Shown: positions 8,041-16,998 of the stretch, in pieces
Numbering within the stretch: position 1 is the first letter of the stretch
Layout of the letters: the number at the start of each line of letters is the position of its first letter
Origin: Verrucomicrobiales bacterium
GTDB taxonomy: Bacteria; Verrucomicrobiota; Verrucomicrobiia; Limisphaerales; J093
Direction of reading: 5' to 3'
Length of the DNA stretch: 64,000 bases
Assembly: GCA_024233215.1 (NCBI GenBank)
Contig: JACKPW010000008.1
Location: 213,153-277,152 of the forward strand
Translations under genes and position numbers: made by a program
The notes under the pieces: generated by a model
Seen by the model: the letters and a program-made list of their open reading frames with translations, nothing else
What the model was told of the DNA's origin: nothing
The model's database searches: none

Positions 8041-9594
8041 TCAGTGGGTCACGGCGGCAATGAGGTGTTGGACGGCAGGATTGATCGTGGTGAGCACCAA
8101 CTGAGGAGCCACCCCCAGCACCAGCATCAGCAGGAGCGCCGGCGCAATCAACCAGCGCTCCGCGGTCGACAGATCCGCCATGCCCTGCCAACGCTCATCG
8201 AGTCGTCCAAGAAACACTCGCTGGAAGAAGGTCAGCAGGAAGATCGCGGTGATCAGCAAACCGGGAGTCGCCAGCACCGCCACCCAGGGGCTGAGCCCGA
8301 ACGCGCCACGGAAGATCAGGAACTCGCCGACAAAGCCGTTGAGCCCGGGCAACCCCAGCGAGGCAAAGGTCGCAATCCCCACGAACCCGGCGTAGACGGG
8401 CACCGCCGTCCGCAGCCCGCCGAAGTCGCCCATGGACTCGTGACCGCCCGCCCGCTGTTCCAGCATGCCCAACAGGCAGAACAAGGTGGCGGCGGTAAGT
8501 CCGTGATTGAACATCTGCAGCACCACCCCGTTCATCAGGGCCGCCTGGCTCACGGCGTTGTCCCCGATACCCGGGTCCAGGCGAACCACCAGAAACACCC
8601 CCAGCAGGCAATAGCCCAGGTGGTTCACGGAGGAGTAGGCAAACATCCGCTTCAGCTCGGTCTGGGCGAAAGCCGACCAGGCGGCGAACACGATGGTCGC
8701 CAGGGCCAGCCCCAGCAGGAGCGGCGAAACTGCCCGCAGTTGATCCGGAAAGATCGGCAGGAGGATACGCACCAGGCCGTAGACACCCATCTTCGACATC
8801 GCTCCGGTCAGCAGCATCGTGACCGGCGTCGGCGCGGTGGCGTAGGTGGACGGCAGCCAGGTGTGAAACGGCATGCAGGGCACCTTCACGGCAAAACCCA
8901 GGAACACGCCAAGGAACACCAGCATCGCCAACCCGCTGCCACTGATGCCGCTCCAACCGACGGCACCGGCCAGGGCGCCTTCCAACGCCCCCGCCTGCCC
9001 CATTTCCGCGAGCGACAGAAAATCGAATTTCCCCGTGGCCAGGAACAGGGCCAGGAACGCCAGCAGCATCGCGATGCTCCCCACCATGGTGTAGATGAAG
9101 AACTGCGTGGCGGCGGCATCACGCCCCTTGCCCCCCCACAACTTGATCAGGAAGAACGCCGGGATGAGGCTCAGCTCCCAGAAGATGAACCAGTGAAAGA
9201 AGTTCAGCGCGGTGAACGTCCCGATCAAGCCACCCCCCAGGAACAACACGAACGCGTAATACAACACCGGCCGGTCCTCGGGCACTTTCCCGGTCAACAG
9301 CGACATCGGGATCAATAACCCGGTCAATAACACCAGCATCAGACTGATGCCGTCCACCGCGACAAAATACTGAATACCCAGTGCGGGCGCCCAATCATGC
9401 CGCTCCTGAAAAGCCAGCCCCGCGCTTCCATGGGGAAAGCCGAGCCACAAACCAAGCGTCCCCAGCAACAACAGGAATCCCGTGCCCACGGCAATCCGCC
9501 GGGCCAGCACCCCATCGGGCCGCATGACCAACAGCAGCATTCCCGCCACGACGGGCAGCAGAGTCAAAAGCGTGATGGCAGGCAAATCGTTCAT
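8041..9594 (-). CDS. nuoM: NADH-quinone oxidoreductase subunit M, first copy (NuoM1)
   Basis: A 517-aa proton-pumping membrane subunit of complex I. The start is the ATG at 9594 (MNDLPAITLLTLLP), overlapping the nuoL TGA by one base. Family signatures are AVDGISLMLVLLTGLLIP, FWELSLIPAFFLIKLWG, KVPCMPFHTWLPSTYATAPT and LKRMFAYSSVNHLGYCLLG. Several buried lysines and the key TM5 glutamate (FWELSLIP) are present, so it should pump. It follows nuoL directly, the standard position for nuoM; the neighbouring second copy is the extra one. Confidence 0.94.
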   Translation of the reverse strand: MNDLPAITLLTLLPVVAGMLLLVMRPDGVLARRIAVGTGFLLLLGTLGLWLGFPHGSAGLAFQERHDWAPALGIQYFVAVDGISLMLVLLTGLLIPMSLLTGKVPEDRPVLYYAFVLFLGGGLIGTFTALNFFHWFIFWELSLIPAFFLIKLWGGKGRDAAATQFFIYTMVGSIAMLLAFLALFLATGKFDFLSLAEMGQAGALEGALAGAVGWSGISGSGLAMLVFLGVFLGFAVKVPCMPFHTWLPSTYATAPTPVTMLLTGAMSKMGVYGLVRILLPIFPDQLRAVSPLLLGLALATIVFAAWSAFAQTELKRMFAYSSVNHLGYCLLGVFLVVRLDPGIGDNAVSQAALMNGVVLQMFNHGLTAATLFCLLGMLEQRAGGHESMGDFGGLRTAVPVYAGFVGIATFASLGLPGLNGFVGEFLIFRGAFGLSPWVAVLATPGLLITAIFLLTFFQRVFLGRLDERWQGMADLSTAERWLIAPALLLMLVLGVAPQLVLTTINPAVQHLIAAVTH

Positions 9595-11666
9595 CAGTGG
9601 CACCCCCAGGTCATCAGCAGCAGCAACGTCGCGAAGCCGATCCCCAGTGCGCGGAGGTAGTTGTGCACGCGGCCATCCTGCAGTGCCGCGCCCGCCCCGG
9701 CACCCCGGCGGATCCCCCGGCACCCCAGGTCAAACCCCGCATTGACCCCGTGGTCCTCGAGGAAACGGCCGATCCACGCGAACCCCACCACCAGATAGCC
9801 GATCACCGCAACCGCTCCCCCAAGAATCCAGCGGTCCACCACATCGAAGAACCGGGCGGCCAGCGCGTTGAACCGGATCACCGTGGCCTCATACAGCTCG
9901 TCCACATAGAGCCGGTTCTTCAACGCGACAAACACGGGCGTAAACCGTTCCTCCAGCGCGTCCGGTCGGGCGGCGGACGAGATCGGCTGCCGGCCGTAGA
10001 ACCACCATCCCGCCCCGATCCCGAACGCGACACAGACCAGGGACGTTCCCATCACCGCCAGGACCTCGCCGGAGAACAGGTGGCCGAACGCAAGGTGCGC
10101 ATGCTCTCCTTCCAGGAAGCTCTGAGCCCACGGCCAGGCGGGCGTGCCAAAGATGCCGAGACCCACCGCGAAAGTTGCCAGAATCACCAACGGCATGGTC
10201 ATCACCCGCGGGCTTTCATGAGGATGGGCCGCCTTGCCGTGATCCGCCCCTTCGCGGGAGCGTTGCGGTCCAAAGAAGACGTAGCAGACCTGCCGGGTCA
10301 TGTAGAAGGCCGTCAGCACGGCCCCCAGGGAGCCCATCAGGAACGGAATGTGCGACACCGGCCAACCGTGGGCGGCATGGAGAATCTCGTCCTTGCTCCA
10401 GAATCCGGAAAAGAACAGCGGAACCCCCGAAAGCGCCATCATGCCCACCGCATAGGTCGCAAACGTAACGGGCATCCACCGCCGGACCCCGCCCATGTAA
10501 CGGATGTCCTGCTCCTCGTGACACCCGTGAATCACGGAGCCGGCCCCCAGGAAGAGCAGGGCCTTGAAGAACGCGTGGGTCAGCAAATGGAACATCCCCA
10601 CCGCCACACCACCGGCGCCCAACCCAAGGAACATGTAGCCGAGCTGCGACACGGTGGAATAGGCCAGAATGCGCTTGATGTCGTTCTGGGCCACGGCGAT
10701 GAACGCCGCAAACAGAGCCGTGAATGCCCCCACCCACGTGATCACCGTCAACGCGGGGGTGACGACACTGTGGGATTCGCCATGCATGGCCGCGCCCACT
10801 TCAAGCAGGGGAAAGACTCTCGCCATCAGGAAGACGCCCGCCGCCACCATGGTCGCAGCGTGAATCAGGGCACTGACCGGGGTGGGACCTTCCATCGCGT
10901 CCGGCAACCACACGTGCAGGGGCACCTGACCCGATTTGCCCGCCGCTCCACAGAACAGCAACAACGCGATCAGGGTGGCGGGCGCGATCAGCCGTGCGGT
11001 CAGACCGGCGGCTCCCAAACTGTCGAGGGCACCCGCCTGCAGGCAACCCTCACCACCCTCGGTGTAAAACGTGAGGGTCCCGGTGGCGGCGTGCAGCCAC
11101 ACCATCCCAAGCAGCAGACCCATGTCCCCCACGCGGGTGGTGATGAACGCCTTCTTGGCCGCCGCGGCCGCCTCCGGCTTGTGGAACCAGAAGCCGATGA
11201 GCAGGTAGGACGCCAGGCCGACGAGTTCCCAGCAGATGAACAGGAGGAGCAGGCTGTTCGCGATCACCAGACCCAGCATGGCCGCTCCGAACAACGCGAG
11301 GAACCCGAAGAACCGCGTGTAGTTTTCGTCGTGGGCCATGTAGCCCTTGCTGAAGATGAAGATCAACAGGCCCACAAAGCTGACCATGGCCGCCATGGCC
11401 GCCGACAACGGGTCCAGCATCCAGCCGAGTTGGATCGTCGTGTTCCCGATATGCAACCAGTCGAAGTTGCGCACCAACCGCTCCTCGGGCGCCCCCGCAA
11501 TGGCGAGGAAGGCGGACACCGCGATGAGGCAGGACAACCCCATCGCCCCGATCGCCAGGGTGGACGCCCGCTGCCGATGCGGCCGTTTCGTGACGGCAAT
11601 GGCCGCCGCCGCCAGCAGCGGCAGCACCGGCACCAGCACCAGAAGACTGGCGAGCTTCTCGATCAT
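9594..11666 (-). CDS. nuoL: NADH-quinone oxidoreductase subunit L, with lengthened lateral helix region
   Basis: The distal proton-pumping subunit, 690 aa against about 610-650 in common homologues. Motifs include FICWELVGLASYLLIGFW, GKSGQVPLHVWLPDAMEGPT (lysine and proline-rich loop) and DIKRILAYSTVSQLGYM. NuoL has a long C-terminal amphipathic helix that runs along the other pumping subunits. Here the stretch from LYVDELYEA (about 586) to GRVHNY (about 670) is some 85 residues, roughly 25 more than I recall for ordinary NuoL. The extra part contains a second hydrophobic/amphipathic run (AVAVIGYLVVGFAWIGRFLE). That fits a helix stretched to span one more NuoM. The start overlaps the nuoK stop (ATGA). 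Confidence 0.93.
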   Translation of the reverse strand: MIEKLASLLVLVPVLPLLAAAAIAVTKRPHRQRASTLAIGAMGLSCLIAVSAFLAIAGAPEERLVRNFDWLHIGNTTIQLGWMLDPLSAAMAAMVSFVGLLIFIFSKGYMAHDENYTRFFGFLALFGAAMLGLVIANSLLLLFICWELVGLASYLLIGFWFHKPEAAAAAKKAFITTRVGDMGLLLGMVWLHAATGTLTFYTEGGEGCLQAGALDSLGAAGLTARLIAPATLIALLLFCGAAGKSGQVPLHVWLPDAMEGPTPVSALIHAATMVAAGVFLMARVFPLLEVGAAMHGESHSVVTPALTVITWVGAFTALFAAFIAVAQNDIKRILAYSTVSQLGYMFLGLGAGGVAVGMFHLLTHAFFKALLFLGAGSVIHGCHEEQDIRYMGGVRRWMPVTFATYAVGMMALSGVPLFFSGFWSKDEILHAAHGWPVSHIPFLMGSLGAVLTAFYMTRQVCYVFFGPQRSREGADHGKAAHPHESPRVMTMPLVILATFAVGLGIFGTPAWPWAQSFLEGEHAHLAFGHLFSGEVLAVMGTSLVCVAFGIGAGWWFYGRQPISSAARPDALEERFTPVFVALKNRLYVDELYEATVIRFNALAARFFDVVDRWILGGAVAVIGYLVVGFAWIGRFLEDHGVNAGFDLGCRGIRRGAGAGAALQDGRVHNYLRALGIGFATLLLLMTWGCH

Positions 11667-11974
11667 CCCTTCAGTTGGTCCACTTCATCCAGATTCACGC
11701 TCCGGTAACGCCGGTAAATGGCGATCACGAGCGCCAGTCCCACCGCGACCTCCGCCGCCGCCACCCCGATGGCGAACATCGTCAGGAGCACCCCTTCAAT
11801 TGCCTCCGGATTCGGGCTGTGCCGCCAGAAGGCAATGAAGTTGAGGTTCGCGGCATTGAGCATCAGCTCGATCCCCATGAGGGTGATGAGCCCGTTGCGG
11901 CGGGTCAGCACGCCGGCCAGACCGATCCCGAAGAGGAGCGCCGAGAGCAGCAGGTATTGGTGGAGCGGGGCCAT
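11663..11974 (-). CDS. nuoK: NADH-quinone oxidoreductase subunit K
   Basis: A 103-aa membrane subunit of complex I with three transmembrane helices. It starts with MAPLHQYLLLSALLFG and has the typical GIELMLNAANLNF segment, whose buried glutamate takes part in proton transfer, then TMFAIGVAAAEVAVGLALV with the second glutamate. The ATG at 11974 shares a base with the nuoJ stop (TAATG), and the gene's own stop overlaps nuoL. The larger open frame reaching upstream to 12805 is antisense-like extension, not part of the protein. Confidence 0.93.
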   Translation of the reverse strand: MAPLHQYLLLSALLFGIGLAGVLTRRNGLITLMGIELMLNAANLNFIAFWRHSPNPEAIEGVLLTMFAIGVAAAEVAVGLALVIAIYRRYRSVNLDEVDQLKG

Positions 11975-12483
11975 TATTCCGGGGTTTCCTCCTTGTTCGG
12001 TCGTTTCAGTGCGATCAACACCGCGCCGATGATCGCCACGGTGAGCAGCAGTCCGATCCCCTCCAGCGCAACGACATAGTCCCCGGTCAGCGCCTCGCCC
12101 AGCCGGGCCAGTCCCACGTCCGCCTTCTCCGGCCAGGGGGTTCGGAAATCCGGCAGCAGCACGACGCAGGAAATCAGACCGCCACAGACCAATCCGGCCG
12201 TGCCAACCCCCAGCGCCGCGGGTCGCACTGCCATCCCCTCCCCCTGCCCCCCCTCGCTGCGGGTCAACTGCATCACGAACACCACCAGAATCGCCACCGC
12301 CCCCACGTAGACCAGCACCTGCACCAGGGCAATGAACTCGGCCCCAAGACCCAGGTAGGTGACCGCGATACCCAGCAGCGCCACCACCAGGCTGAGCGCG
12401 GCATGAATGGACTTGCGAAACGACATCGCCCCGACAGCCCCCAGGACCGTCAGCGTCGCAATCAATGGAAACACAAATCCCAT
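11974..12483 (-). CDS. nuoJ: NADH-quinone oxidoreductase subunit J
   Basis: A 169-aa subunit with five hydrophobic helices. The conserved segment YLGLGAEFIALVQVLVYVGAVAILVVFVMQL contains the pi-bulge helix of the E-channel and the usual GAVAIL motif. After the helices come a short polar loop (RSEGGQGEG) and a final pair of helices. It starts 3 bp after the nuoH stop and shares one base with nuoK. Confidence 0.92.
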   Translation of the reverse strand: MGFVFPLIATLTVLGAVGAMSFRKSIHAALSLVVALLGIAVTYLGLGAEFIALVQVLVYVGAVAILVVFVMQLTRSEGGQGEGMAVRPAALGVGTAGLVCGGLISCVVLLPDFRTPWPEKADVGLARLGEALTGDYVVALEGIGLLLTVAIIGAVLIALKRPNKEETPE

Positions 12484-12486
12484 GGC

Positions 12487-13680
12487 TTACTCGGCAAACC
12501 GATAGACTCGCTGGATTCGGTGCGGCCGCTTGGAAACCAGTCGGGCCAGCCCCAGAAACGGGAGGAACAGCAATGCGGCGCAGAGCACCCACCGCAGCAG
12601 GCCGCCACCAAGGAAGGTCCAGCCGGCGGTGAAGTGCCACAGTGCCACGGCGACCAGGTTCACGAGCACCATCGGCACCATGAACTTGTAGGCAAACTCC
12701 ATGAGCTGGTCCGCGCGCAGCCGCGGCAGGGTTCCGCGCAGCCAGATAAAGAGCGCGATGAAACACACCAGCTTGCCAAAGAACCACATCCAGGAGGGGA
12801 TCCACGCCAGGAAGGAGAAAGGCGCGTGCCAGCCGCCCAGGAACAGCGTGATCGCCAGACCGCTGACGGCAAAGAGCCCCATGTATTCCCCGAGAAAGAA
12901 GAGTGCGTACTTGAAGCCGCTGTACTCCAGCATGTGACCGGCGATGATCTCCGATTCACCCTCTGGCAGGTCGAACGGTGTCCGGTTCGATTCCGCCGTC
13001 GCCGCCACCATGAACAGCAGAAAGCCTCCCAGGCCCCACGGGGTAAATACGTTCCACCGGGCCAGTATCCCCGCATGGTATCCGGCCTGGGCGTTCACAA
13101 TATCCACCAGGGAAAGTGACCCCACAGCCATCACCACCACCAGCGCCGAGAGCACCAGCGGCATTTCATAACTGATCATCTGGGCGATGCCCCGCATGGA
13201 TCCCAACAGACTGTAGGTATTCCGGCTGCCCCACCCGGCCATGAACACCCCGATCTCCTTGACGCCACCCATGGCGAAGAAGAAGACCATTCCCGCCGCC
13301 AAATCCACCGCCACCATGTTCTGGCCGACCGGAATCACCGCGAGGGCCAGAATGGCAGGAACCACGGCGACAATCGGCGCCAGCGTGTGCACCAACCGGT
13401 CCGCCCGCTGCGGAATGATGTCCTCCTTGATCAACGCCTTGATCCCGTCGGCCATGGGCTGCAGCAGGCCGAACGGCCCCACCCGGTTGGGTCCCATCCG
13501 GTTCTGCAACCGGGCCAACCCCTTGCGCTCAAGCCAGGTGGTGATGGCGAACAGGCCGGCGTACACCCCCACAATGGCCGCGGCCGAAACGAACACGGAC
13601 ACCCCGAGTTGAAGGCTCGTGGGAAACAGGCCTACCAGCCACTGTTTCAGGGAGACGAAGAGTTGGTCGAGAGCGTTCAC
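12487..13680 (-). CDS. nuoH: NADH-quinone oxidoreductase subunit H
   Basis: A 397-aa membrane subunit that forms the quinone entry chamber and links the peripheral and membrane arms. Diagnostic segments are ERKGLARLQNRMGPNRVGPFGLLQPMADGIK at about 50-80 and the acidic loop AESNRTPFDLPEGESEIIAGH with its conserved Glu/Arg/Asp residues, followed by GFKYALFFLGEY. Its order in this operon is unusual: nuoI lies upstream of nuoH (D-I-H-J), whereas the common order is H-I-J. The gap to nuoI is 9 bp. Confidence 0.94.
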   Translation of the reverse strand: MNALDQLFVSLKQWLVGLFPTSLQLGVSVFVSAAAIVGVYAGLFAITTWLERKGLARLQNRMGPNRVGPFGLLQPMADGIKALIKEDIIPQRADRLVHTLAPIVAVVPAILALAVIPVGQNMVAVDLAAGMVFFFAMGGVKEIGVFMAGWGSRNTYSLLGSMRGIAQMISYEMPLVLSALVVVMAVGSLSLVDIVNAQAGYHAGILARWNVFTPWGLGGFLLFMVAATAESNRTPFDLPEGESEIIAGHMLEYSGFKYALFFLGEYMGLFAVSGLAITLFLGGWHAPFSFLAWIPSWMWFFGKLVCFIALFIWLRGTLPRLRADQLMEFAYKFMVPMVLVNLVAVALWHFTAGWTFLGGGLLRWVLCAALLFLPFLGLARLVSKRPHRIQRVYRFAE

Positions 13681-13689
13681 CAGGCGGTT

Positions 13690-14250
13690 CTAGGCAGCCT
13701 TGCGCGTGGCTTCTGCAGGCGCGGCCTGGGAGCGCCCGGCCGGTTTCTTGATGTGCTCCACCCGGGCGTCGGACCCCACCGCTTCCGATGGGTGGATGGA
13801 GTGGAAATAGGCGTCCGACTTCGCCAGCTCCGACTTGTGCAGAAGCATGGCGCCAAACCGGTCCCGGCCGGCCATCTCGAAGGCCGTGTCCATCTTGATC
13901 GAATCAAACGGACACACTTCCACACAGATCTGGCAGGCCATGCATACGGAGATGTCGAGATCGAAGATCTTGGGGTGACGGACCGCCCTGCCCCGCGAGT
14001 CACGCTCGGCAACGATATAAATGCACTGCGGGGGACACTCCTTCTCACAGATCTTGCAGGCCACACAACGCAGCCCCGCCTCGGGATCCTCGCCGTCGAA
14101 AATCAACATCGGAAACGAGCGGCTGTTCTCCGGCAGCTTCTGTCGTTTCTCGGGGTACTCGATGGTCGGCAACCGGTCGGGATCGTAGTAACTCCCGACG
14201 AAATTGCGGGCGGTTACGACCATTCCTTTGATGATGCCAAGACCTAGCAC
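13690..14250 (-). CDS. nuoI: NADH-quinone oxidoreductase subunit I
   Basis: A 186-aa peripheral-arm ferredoxin-like subunit that carries clusters N6a and N6b. Two classic 4Fe-4S motifs are visible: CVACKICEKECP at about 62-73 and CMACQICVEVCP at about 102-113. The C-terminal tail of some 60 residues is rich in Lys, Ala and Pro. It sits 130 bp after nuoD, the largest gap in the operon before the nuoM pair, so the D-I junction could hold an internal promoter. No nuoE, nuoF or nuoG sits in that gap. Confidence 0.94.
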   Translation of the reverse strand: MLGLGIIKGMVVTARNFVGSYYDPDRLPTIEYPEKRQKLPENSRSFPMLIFDGEDPEAGLRCVACKICEKECPPQCIYIVAERDSRGRAVRHPKIFDLDISVCMACQICVEVCPFDSIKMDTAFEMAGRDRFGAMLLHKSELAKSDAYFHSIHPSEAVGSDARVEHIKKPAGRSQAAPAEATRKAA

Positions 14251-14380
14251 AGCGGGATTCTGTCAGTGAACTCGTGGGGAACGCAAGAGTCAGTCACAGC
14301 ATTTGCGGACTTTTTGCATCCGGAGTTCTTATTTGGAGTCGCGGACCGGAGCCCGGCACGGTTATCCTGGCCGAACCACC

Positions 14381-15589
14381 TCACCGGTCCACCTCCCCCA
14401 GCACGATGTCCACCGCCCCAAGGATGGCGACGGCATCCGCGAGGGTGTGTCCCAGGCACAGGTCCTCCAGGATGGTGAGGTTGACAAAGCTCGGTGCCCG
14501 CACCCGGAATCGCGAAGGCCGGCGCGACCCGTCACTGATGAGATAGAATCCGAGTTCGCCCTTGGGCGCCTCGATCCGGCCATAGGCCTCGCCCACGGGC
14601 GGCATGAAATTGCGTTGTCGGGCCCGCGGGTCAATCACCGGACCGCCCGGCAGGTCCCGAATCGCCTGCTGCAGGATCCCCACGGATTCCCGCATTTCCA
14701 GCACCCGGACCATGTAACGGTCGAACACATCCCCCTTCTCCCCCAGCGGCACCCGGAACTGAAAGCGGTCGTAAATGCCATACCGGTCCACCTTGCGCAG
14801 ATCGTAGTTCACTCCGCTGGCGCGCAGGGAGGGCCCGGTGACTCCCGCACTGACGGCGAGTTCCGGGGACAGCACGCCGACCCCCTCGGTGCGGGCGATC
14901 AGGATTTCGTTGCCGGTCAACAACTGCTCCATCTCGTCAAGCCACCGCGGGAATTCAGCGACCAGCTTGGAAACCTCGTCCAGCCAGCCGTCGGGGAGGT
15001 CGTTCCGGCAGCCGCCGAAACGCTGGTAATTGCACATCATGCGTGCGCCGGTCAGGGACTCGAACAGGTCAAGGACCTTCTCGCGCTCACGAAAGGCATA
15101 CATCAGCGGCGTCCCCATCGTCCCCATGTCGTGGAGCAGAAAGCCCACCAGGCAGGCGTGGTTGAACAGGCGGGTCAACTCCCCGGTGATGATCCGGATG
15201 TATTCCGCCCGTTCCGGCACCTGCAACCCGGCGAGTTTTTCGACGGCGATCGCATACGCCCAGTTGTTGGTCAGCGAGCAGAAGTAGTCCAGCCGGTCCG
15301 TATAGGGCATCATACCCAGATAGGAGGTTTGCTCGCCCAGTTTCTCATGGTTCCGGTGCAGGTAGCCCAGCACCGGCTTGAGGCTTACGATCCGCTCTCC
15401 GTCAAGCTTCACGTCCATCCTGAAGACGCCGTGCGTGGACGGATGATGCGGCCCAACGGCCACTTCAAGGACTTCATCCTCGTCCGTCACGCCGGGCCGC
15501 CGCGAGACCTCATACTGCATGCCGCCGGGGGCTTGGTCCGCCCCTCCCCCGCTCTCGGCCTGACCTGGAAACGGCGTCACCTTGCTCAT
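14381..15589 (-). CDS. nuoD: NADH-quinone oxidoreductase subunit D
   Basis: The 49-kDa-type subunit at the quinone site, 402 aa, separate from NuoC rather than fused as in enterobacteria. Conserved parts are AVGPHHPSTHGVFR (quinone-site histidine), GYLHRNHEKLGE, TGELTRLFNHACLVG, PSLRASGVNYDLRKV and the ending SFVNLTILEDLCLGHTLADAVAILGAVDIVLGEVDR. Its ATG overlaps the nuoC stop (ATGA, 15586-15589), so translation is probably coupled. Confidence 0.95.
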   Translation of the reverse strand: MSKVTPFPGQAESGGGADQAPGGMQYEVSRRPGVTDEDEVLEVAVGPHHPSTHGVFRMDVKLDGERIVSLKPVLGYLHRNHEKLGEQTSYLGMMPYTDRLDYFCSLTNNWAYAIAVEKLAGLQVPERAEYIRIITGELTRLFNHACLVGFLLHDMGTMGTPLMYAFREREKVLDLFESLTGARMMCNYQRFGGCRNDLPDGWLDEVSKLVAEFPRWLDEMEQLLTGNEILIARTEGVGVLSPELAVSAGVTGPSLRASGVNYDLRKVDRYGIYDRFQFRVPLGEKGDVFDRYMVRVLEMRESVGILQQAIRDLPGGPVIDPRARQRNFMPPVGEAYGRIEAPKGELGFYLISDGSRRPSRFRVRAPSFVNLTILEDLCLGHTLADAVAILGAVDIVLGEVDR

Positions 15590-16332
15590 TCCGTGCCCTC
15601 CATCGGATAATGCCGCCGGGCCTTGCCCAGCACCTCGGCGTTGGGCGTCGGCTCATACTCGTAGTCGTCCGGCTCCACATAGTCCTTGCGCATCGGATGA
15701 TCCTCGAACTCGGGCCACATGAGGATCCTCCGGGGGTCCGGATGGCCGGTGAAGTGCACGCCATACAGGTCGTATACCTCGCGTTCCTGGAACTCCGCCG
15801 ACCGGTAGACGGGAGTCAGCGACGCCACCCGGGTGTCATCCACACGGTTCGCCGTCCGCTGTCGAAGAATCACCGGCCCGTGTCTCAGAGGTATGGAGTA
15901 GAGATGGTAGACCACTTCCAGATAGCCGGGGTGGCGGTGCCGGATCGTCTCCTCGACCGTCCGTTCCCCCCCCTCAACGCGCTCCGGATGCACCACCTTC
16001 TCCTCCACCACGCTGTCAGGCCAGTCGACCCCGGTGACGTTGGAGCAATAGTCCAGCTTGAGATCCTCCGCATCCCGCAGGAACCGCGCCACGGCCACGG
16101 CATGTGCGGGATCGACCACCAGGGAGGATTGCCCGGGCACTGCGGGATTGAGCACCACCTCGATCCGGGCGCCTTCCACGGCCGCCTCGATTTGAGCCTT
16201 CAGTTGCCCGGGAGCCAGCCGGTCCGACACCGGAGGGGAACCGGTGGGAGCATCGGTGGACGTCGAACGGGGCGCCGCGGCGGACGCAGTGGTTTTGGCC
16301 CTGCCCTTGGATTTGCCCTTCGCCTTGCTCAT
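15586..16332 (-). CDS. nuoC: NADH-quinone oxidoreductase subunit C
   Basis: The 30-kDa-type peripheral subunit, 248 aa. It starts at the ATG at 16332, overlapping the nuoB stop; the frame is open further upstream but inside nuoB. The first 35 residues are a low-complexity Lys/Ala/Ser/Thr leader (MSKAKGKSKGRAKTT) not typical of the family. Homology begins near LKAQIEAAVEGARIEVV. The core carries YLEVVYHLYSIP and the signature REVYDLYGVHFTGHPDPRRILM, then HPMRKDY. Confidence 0.94.
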   Translation of the reverse strand: MSKAKGKSKGRAKTTASAAAPRSTSTDAPTGSPPVSDRLAPGQLKAQIEAAVEGARIEVVLNPAVPGQSSLVVDPAHAVAVARFLRDAEDLKLDYCSNVTGVDWPDSVVEEKVVHPERVEGGERTVEETIRHRHPGYLEVVYHLYSIPLRHGPVILRQRTANRVDDTRVASLTPVYRSAEFQEREVYDLYGVHFTGHPDPRRILMWPEFEDHPMRKDYVEPDDYEYEPTPNAEVLGKARRHYPMEGTE

Positions 16333-16973
16333 CGCTTCCCTCCGGCATCCTCCCGCTTCAAAGCCCGGCCGGTCCAGACCTCGGTGTTCTTGGGTGGATC
16401 GAGGTCGAAGCGCCCATAGTCCGGCACGGGGTACTCGGCCGGCGACACCTCCTGCAGGTGCCGGGCCCGATCGGGGCCGGACATCTTCTCGCCCGCGATC
16501 TTCTTTTGCAGTTCGAGAATCCCGTGCAGCAGGGCCTCGGGACGCGGTGGGCAACCGGGAATGTGCACGTCCACCGGCAGGTAGCGATCAATGCCCTTCA
16601 GGACATTGTAGCCCTGGCGGAATGGCCCGCCGGAAATCGCACAGGCGCCCATCGCAATCACGTACTTCGGCTCGGGCATCTGGTTGTAAAGCCGCACCAC
16701 CAGCGGGGCCATCTTCTTGGTCACCGTGCCCGCGACAATCATCAGGTCCGCCTGCCGCGGCGAGGGCCGGAACACCTCGGCCCCGAAGCGGGCGATGTCG
16801 AAACGGGACATCGACGCGGCGATCATCTCGATGGCGCAGCAGGCGAGTCCGAAGTTGAGCGGCCAGATGGAGTTGCGGCGGCCCCAGTTGTAGCCGAATT
16901 CCAGCAACCCCTGGAGCGTGGTGGTGAACACCCCGCGCTTCCTCAGTTCGTTTTGCAGTCCCGGATCGATCAT
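16329..16973 (-). CDS. nuoB: NADH-quinone oxidoreductase subunit B
   Basis: The subunit binding the terminal iron-sulfur cluster N2 that reduces quinone; 214 aa. The cluster ligands are in NFGLACCAIEM (paired cysteines), MGACAISGGPF and HIPGCPPRPEALL. The proximal IAGTVTKKMAPLV-like segment reads VAGTVTKKMAPLV. A C-terminal extension after the core (about residues 165-214) is present, as in several bacteria outside Proteobacteria. It starts 25 bp after the nuoA stop. Confidence 0.96.
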   Translation of the reverse strand: MIDPGLQNELRKRGVFTTTLQGLLEFGYNWGRRNSIWPLNFGLACCAIEMIAASMSRFDIARFGAEVFRPSPRQADLMIVAGTVTKKMAPLVVRLYNQMPEPKYVIAMGACAISGGPFRQGYNVLKGIDRYLPVDVHIPGCPPRPEALLHGILELQKKIAGEKMSGPDRARHLQEVSPAEYPVPDYGRFDLDPPKNTEVWTGRALKREDAGGKR

Positions 16974-16998
16974 GCGTCAGCCATCCAGTCGGTCAGGA

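Noticed and set aside
5494..13000. Long plus-strand open frames lying opposite the nuo genes (for example 6606-8063, 8029-9318 and 9597-11708)
   Set aside because: They are His/Gln/Arg-rich shadows caused by high-GC codon bias opposite hydrophobic proteins, with no start signals or family resemblance.
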